NCBI GenBank assembly: GCA_037903475.1
Contig: JBAJFG010000479.1
Location: 496,001 to 560,000, forward strand
DNA: 64,000 nt
Source: Ancylostoma caninum
Lineage: Eukaryota; Nematoda; Chromadorea; Rhabditida; Ancylostomatidae
Direction of reading: 5' to 3'
Shown: positions 58,501-64,000 of the stretch, piece by piece
Position numbering within the stretch: the stretch's first letter is position 1
Layout: the number at the start of each line of letters is the position of its first letter
The notes under the pieces: model-generated
Databases searched by the model: none
What the model was told of the DNA's origin: nothing
Seen by the model: only the letters and a program-made list of their open reading frames with translations
Translations under genes and position numbers: made by a program

Positions 58501-61500
58501 CAGTGCAATATTTTCTTATCGAAATAATCATATGCATTAAAGCCAGTGACGTAGCGCAGAAAATTAGAATGAAAGCTTCGTTCCATAAATTCTTCTCACC
58601 ACGCAATTTTATTAGCTTTCGAAGCATCTCAAAAAAAAGCTCCACATATCGAAGTATCTTTTCTTCTGTAGCAAACACCTACCATGCATCATCCAGCTTG
58701 CGTTGCTTTCTCCCGGATGAACCCTCGAACTCAAAAACACTATGTCCCTGTTGTTGACCTGATCCCGAGAGCCTTCGGCGGTAACAGTGAGTAAGGTCAA
58801 AGGATTGCCTCCAAGGGATTCTCCTATGAAGTCATACGAGTAGTATAAGTTCGAGGGGATTAGGGACAGACACCTCGAGATGGATGTCTGCAAGTAGAAA
58901 ATAGACGGATAATAGCACGACAATGAACAAGAGAAAGCAATAGAGAAACGTACTTTCAAAAATGAGAACGTGTACGGAAAATGGTAGGCGAAATAGCAGA
59001 TGTCACCCTTATTCCGAAAAGTCATGTTGAAACGGATAGAGTAGAACCCGCTAAAATGTCATACTTTCCTATTTACTTCAAAAAACTATTAAGTAGAAGA
59101 GATTCACACCGTCTTTTGGATTTGCTTTCGTCGACATCAGCATCCTCACCAGGAGTATACAAATTACGATAGTAACACACAGAATCGCCAACACGAACCC
59201 ATCCACCTCGCCCAGCGAGCGCGTCGTGAACGGAGTACATAACCGGTTGCATACCTAAAAAGCGAAAGCGCTATCCGAATTCGCTGTCGTAACACCATGA
59301 GGAAAGCCTTACCTTTACTGTACATTGAAGTGGTTTTCAAACAGTTGATTATTTCGAAAGTATAAGCGACATTATGTACAATATTTGAAACCTGGAAGCG
59401 ATTATGTTTCTTAAACATAAGAAGATTAGTTTAAAATCGAAAATGACTAACTTCAAAGTAAAACCACTGATAATGCTCCTTCTTCTGGTTGATATCCGGG
59501 GACAGAATCAGCTCGTAATGTGTAGGTCCGACCTTCAAGGAAAACTGTTTTCCGGACAATTCAAGAGAACACAATTGCAACACTTCCCCAGAAACTGAAT
59601 TGGCATATGAGTTGTGCAGAAAAATGGAGAAAGGCTAAAAGCTGACCGCAATCGATGGACATATACAAGTGTCGCTGCACTATGAAAATGTCAACCTAAG
59701 TTAACTCGAAGATGGACTGCCAGAAATAAGCAAGTGCAGGCTCTTCGTAGAAAAATAATATTCTACTGATACTGGATCAAAGGAACCGGATTAAAAAGAC
59801 GTCAAATTATTTTCTCGATCGAATCTACCAAGGAAAGGAGGGGGGGGGGGTGTCACGCTAAATGCCGATTATGAGCATGACATCGGTCCAATGAAACTTG
59901 AGCTGAGCATATTTAATCCCCCACGAACTCTGAGACTCTAAGAAACCGACCATGAAGTCAAAACAAGTGCATGAAATAGTCGCCCCGTTGAAACTTGCTC
60001 TTCCAGCGCAAAACTGCCCATTTTTCCAGCGAAGAGAGATGCGGTGCCAACAGTGCAGCTCAAATACATTGTGAATACCTGGGTTGCTCTGCGTAGATTC
60101 CCGCATTCGAACCGGCTTTCAAAGAGCAGATGGTCCACCTTCGTGTCGACATGACCAACTCTAGAGCAGAAAATGATAGGTTGGCGCATGATTGATGCGG
60201 CTTTTTTCGCGAATTCTTCTCTCGATATAAACTGAAGCTTTTCAAATGTTTTTTTTTTCATGGAAACAATCCTCTTTTCCCACTTATTAAAGGTGCTATC
60301 GAAGGCCGCATCCACGTCCGATATAATATGCTCTATTACTTCGGGAAAAGTTGGAATGCAGCAAAGTCATTCCGCGATCTCAGCGAGCCTTTCAAAGATG
60401 GACCAATCAGCAAGGCTAAGTTAAAAGATTGTTCATATGTATTCGTAAGGTACGAGCTTCACAGATGCAGAAAGAAGAGGTTGGCCATCAAATTCCAAGC
60501 ACCAGGAATTTTGGGCAGCCTGGAAGAGGACGAAAGCTTGACAACGGGAATGCTGTCCAAACTCTTCAATATGGATCATTCGACCATGATACTTTCTCTC
60601 AAAGAGCTCAGAAGAGCATTGGGATTGGCCAAGTGGGTCAGTACGGACTCTCAGACAGAAACATTGTTCACTTTCCACCGATTTTCTGCAAAAAAACGAG
60701 CAGGCTCCATTTCTGAGGAATCCCGTCAATCGAACCTGCTTCCCTTCCACGGCTGCCAAGAGTCAAAATTTGATCCTAGGGCTCTTCCTGCTTCATCTGT
60801 AGGATTGTGGCATCCTACTTGAACTACATGAATATATTTCGACTTGGCTCTGCTGGTTTATCTTTAGCCAAAATTTCGTTGAGATCGCGGAATGACTGTG
60901 CGGCACTGCAAGCCTTCCCGATGCGGTAGAGCATGAGATGGTGAATGTGGATACGATTTTCGATAGCATCGTTGCTAAGCAAAAGAAGAGGATTATACGC
61001 ATGAAAAAATCGCTCAAGATGCATTGATTTCTGACGAGAAAAGGAGTCGCGAAAAAAGCCAAATTAATTATGCATCGACCTATAATAATAGTTATCATTC
61101 CACTACACTTTCGACTAATTGCAGTCAGAATTCAGGTACGCCTCATTTTATCAAAGAGTCCAACATGGTCGAAGAAAAATTACTGCAGTAACGTGATACC
61201 TCGCACGGTCGTTGTTCGACAGGGCACCTGCTGGTGTACGATTGTTCTTCTCCTCACAAGCAAAGCTGTCCAAGTCATAAACTACTCGGTGGCGAAACTC
61301 GGTGCATGCTCGAGCGCGTGCTATTTCGTGAACAACAACATCTCTGCAAAAGAAAAATATAGAAATACAGTTGCCAATGAAAATCTTCTCCGTACCTAAT
61401 ATTTGACAAAACAGTTTCACACGAAACATTTCTTCTTTCAATGAGATGCTTATTTATGAGCAACATACATTGTGTCACATTATAAGAGGAATACGGTGGG

Positions 61501-63336
61501 ATAGGAAAACCATGCCACCGATTTTTTGCTTAATCGCAACAATTTTACTACCGACGGAAAAAAGATACAAAGCTGAGACTCGCAACCAAAGACAACATCC
61601 ACGGAAAATTTGGTTTGCAAGGATTAACTGCAATCTCGGATTTCCAGAAAGTGGTGTGCACGAACCCACCGATTCATTTTGGTCAATTTTGTGAAAGCAG
61701 GGTTTCGTGAGCCTCTGTTCCGTCTCTTAGAAACTGATTTGAGGGATGATGTCTGACTTTATGGAAAGAAGTAAACTTGTCACCCAAAGTTCAAGACACC
61801 ACACACACCTCATGCTGGTCCTGTTATCACAAAGCGGCTGTCGTGGTATGTCGACGTCAGGATTGTGCATCTCCGGAAACGCAATTTTGTGGAATGGTAT
61901 GACGGAACGAGTGGACTGCAAAACTGCTGTGAAAAACAGGTGAGGAAGATTTTTGAAAAAAAAAAACGTGTGGTACCTGGGCATTCTGCTGAAAAAGCTC
62001 TGGATATGGAACTGAAGCAGCACGTCGTTTTGTCCTAGCACCATTTTGATATTCAGCAAAGAAGGAGCTATAGGAATCAAGTTCGGAGATCTTCAGCTGA
62101 TTGTGAGTGACATCCTATAATTAACCAATTCAGACAAGCGGAGAAAGATGGTGCATGACAGAACCACTGCCGTTCTCATCTTTTTCGCCGCAGGAGACGT
62201 CATAGCACCAAGTGAGTATCATTCATAGTCACAAGTAGTTACCACTCGAGCCGCAAGTAGAACAAAAATTGAGATATACTCTCTTCATGTTCGGTAAACG
62301 TTATAAAAACAACTGTTTTTGCTGTATCAGATGTGATAAGTCGCTAAGTAGTTCATTTAGAAGGCTCTATTTCTAAACAACGGTATCTGTTCCCTGTAAA
62401 TCAAAATTTGCGATGAGCTCAACACCAATTCCGTTGCATTGAGGCGGTCATAAGGCTCGTATTGACGTCGACCCCGTGTGGGTCACTAAGTGAGGATTAC
62501 CAACACTTGTGTTGATGTAAAAGAGAATATTATGAGCAGTTCCCATGTCCGACCGTCTTTGAACCGCGGCATTATGACAGATGCTACTTTGTGTAGTTGT
62601 GAGCCACACACGAGGCTGTTATAATTTGGCTGACGTTTCGGCGTCGCCTTTGTCGGAGTCTGGAACAATTCACGAGAATACTCGGGCAAGCGCCGCTTCA
62701 GTAATGCATCCAGGCTGCATCCAGGCTATGCACCGAAATCACAAGCCAACCCCAGTGAAATTACAACAACCTCGTGTGTGGCTCACAACTACACAAAGTA
62801 GCATCTTTTATGAGCAGTATTATGTCGGCGATTCGTAGTTTTAATAGTTCTCGCTACTTTTCCTTCAGCTGAAGATAATTATTGCATGGAGACGGACCGA
62901 ATTATGTGATCGGTTCGGGAAAGAAAACAGAGAACAAAATACGATAGGTTCGTGCTTGTTTCGCGGAACTTACCTATCATTCAAGATTTCCCATTTCAAC
63001 GTAATACCTACTTTTACTTCATTTTTAAAAAACTGAAATCAATTAAATCGCGCAACAGCGGAGTAAAAAATTGCCACCAATGAACAATGCTATATAAACT
63101 TTGCGAATTCCAAAAAAAAAAACCCCTCAATATCATTAGTTCACAATCTTCTTAAGCCTAGGAGGTCAACAGGTACGAAATTAGTGTACCGACAGAAAAT
63201 TAAATTGCGAGCAAAAACTAGATGTCATTTACCTTTTCCAAACCATCGATCTCGTCGTCTACATCGCAAGTGAACGCCTCGGCGTCTTCTCCGAATTTCA
63301 TGAATACTTCGTCTTCTTCAAAACCGCCATCATCGT
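55530..63336 (-). CDS. ccpp-1: Cytosolic carboxypeptidase CCPP-1 (Nna1/AGTPBP1-type), C-terminal 623 aa, 15 exons
   Basis: In transcription order the exons are 63336-63233, 62096-61977, 61915-61809, 61343-61200, 60160-60079, 59544-59452, 59391-59313, 59254-59110, 59050-58954, 58887-58683, 57059-56912, 56602-56533, 56460-56293, 55901-55740 and 55679-55530. All junctions keep phase. The first is an acidic linker ([19 protein letters not shown]). The beta-sandwich domain has [26 protein letters not shown] and [17 protein letters not shown]. The M14D zinc domain has [11 protein letters not shown] (ligands His 58717-58719 and Glu 58708-58710), [19 protein letters not shown] with [22 protein letters not shown] (third ligand His) and the catalytic Glu in SKAYTMEST. 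These enzymes trim polyglutamate from tubulin tails; C. elegans CCPP-1 acts in cilia and neurons. The N-terminal half lies beyond 63,336 and probably outside the window. Resemblance to CCP1 is closer than to other AGBLs. Confidence 0.95.
57600..57762. repeat. Interspersed repeat with (AAAT)n tail in a ccpp-1 intron
   Basis: A unique-looking 100-bp body (GGGCAGGGTATGGATACTGG...) ends in GAAGTAAATAAAAAAATAAATAAATAAATAG. A (TTTA)n run with an inverted orientation follows at 58105-58133. The A-rich tail would suit a retroposed sequence, but no pol III boxes were found. Confidence 0.45.
60290..61024. mobile_element. Two converging mariner transposase N-terminal fragments in a ccpp-1 intron
   Basis: Plus strand 60295-60822: [29 protein letters not shown], later [20 protein letters not shown] and [19 protein letters not shown], the two helix-turn-helix modules of a mariner-type transposase ending in the usual KWV. 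Minus strand 60985-60830: [40 protein letters not shown], a second copy of the first module. The copies face each other and no DD34D catalytic domain is present. The 164-codon plus ORF is therefore a transposase remnant, not a host exon. Confidence 0.75.
62576..62812. mobile_element. Fold-back MITE in a ccpp-1 intron
   Basis: AGATGCTACTTTGTGTAGTT with GTGAGCCACACACGAGG (left) is the inverse of CCTCGTGTGTGGCTCAC with AACTACACAAAGTAGCATCT (right). The arms are nearly perfect over about 40 bp. The interior carries a degenerate hammerhead-like sequence (62632-62657). Confidence 0.85.
62632..62657 (-). ncRNA. Degenerate hammerhead-like motif with GAAACGTC end
   Basis: Minus strand: CCGACAA in place of CUGANGA, then AGGCG/CGCC stem II, then GAAACGTC, in which GAAA is intact, ACGT would be a palindromic stem III and C the cleavage base. 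Two core positions are wrong, so it would be a dead remnant if it is one at all. Confidence 0.3.
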
Positions 63337-64000
63337 CTGCAAATAAAGAGTTTGCAATAACTTCTGTTCGAAGAGGCTAAGAGGGATAAACTTAAGCAGC
63401 TCAATTTTGAAGGCTATTGACTATAAAGTGGCAAAGTCGGTTCCCCTAGACAGATAGCGAGACTATCTATCTAGCGAAACTATAGGAATTGCGGATACAA
63501 GATTTCCTAAGCCGCAAATAATGAAATGACCAAAGATGACTTGTGATGGAAAAGCGGCTTGAATAAGGATGTTCCTCCCATGTCGCAGGAATAAATCCTA
63601 AATTCATAGTATCAACAGAGAAGTTGATAACAATACGAAGAAGGAGCAGGACAAACTGTTTCATCAAGTTGATCCCAGATGAGGAAATGATCACTGCAAG
63701 CATATAGAGATATGCATAAAATTTAGAAACCTAGCGTTACTTAAAAATAAGTGTGGCCAACCGCGTTTTCCTGGCATTATTTTCGAATAGTTTTGTATTT
63801 GATGATAGCCGTTAGCATTCAGAACATCGCCGGTGTATATGACTACTATAGCTAATTAATGCTGGTAAAAAACAATAGTATAGTAAAGTATGTACATGAT
63901 ACTTCATTCGAAAACAATTCGCCTAGCAAACAAAATTTCTTCAAGAATCAAAGAGCGAAGAAGACTGCCGCGATGTATAATCTACCTGTTATCTTCCAAA
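63337..64000. other. Right edge, presumed ccpp-1 intron
   Basis: An exon should lie upstream of 63336 ending with one extra base, but none can be placed with confidence. A short minus-strand candidate is DHFLIWDQLDET near 63670-63705; its phase does not fit simply. Confidence 0.4.

Noticed and set aside
60328..60822. Plus-strand 164-codon ORF as a host exon
   Set aside because: Matches mariner transposase helix-turn-helix modules and is antisense within a ccpp-1 intron.
1..64000. CRISPR arrays, prokaryotic operons or prophage
   Set aside because: The genes are spliced eukaryotic genes; repeats are dispersed, palindromic or minisatellite, with no spacer-repeat pattern.

Overview
The window looks like chromosomal DNA from a clade V (strongylid, hookworm-like) nematode. 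The three host genes closest to recognisable families encode metaxin 1, a Dispatched-type SSD protein and the cytosolic carboxypeptidase CCPP-1. All are broken into short exons by GT-AG introns, and the DNA between and inside them is packed with retroelement fragments and fold-back MITEs of types common in hookworm genomes. Species assignment is an inference; no rRNA or mitochondrial sequence is present.

Layout. Bases 116-1216 hold the 3' part of mtx-1 (+ strand, 5 exons, entering from the left edge). From 1.2 to 34.8 kb I recognise no host gene. This stretch contains a 59-bp GC-rich minisatellite (4.3-5.15 kb); a TTAA-flanked element superfamily (A-E here, F-G further right); a CR1-like reverse transcriptase fragment; a 3.57-kb inverted repeat whose arms carry the same internally deleted RTE element with a tRNA-like head; Tc1/mariner-type elements with paired inverted termini; a 975-bp palindrome carrying a Penelope-like GIY-YIG tail remnant next to a hammerhead-like motif; and a 5'-truncated RTE tail with an 18-bp target-site duplication. 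Bases 34,840-54,979 hold a 16-exon gene whose exons join in frame to 935 codons plus stop: a Dispatched-family 12-TM protein with two conserved Asp-containing membrane motifs and a furin-like RSRR site. Bases 63,336 down to 55,530 hold the C-terminal 623 residues of ccpp-1 (- strand, 15 exons), including the whole M14 zinc carboxypeptidase domain. The Dispatched-like gene and ccpp-1 converge tail to tail about 550 bp apart.

No operon-like arrangement is visible and the three genes do not obviously share a pathway, although relatives of all three work in sensory or neuronal and epithelial cells: mitochondrial outer membrane and transport (MTX-1), apical secretion or lipid-anchored ligand release (Dispatched), and tubulin deglutamylation in cilia and axons (CCPP-1). 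The most interesting material is in the repeats: the pervasive palindromic architecture, the hammerhead-like remnants beside a Penelope-like tail, and the nested TTAA elements.
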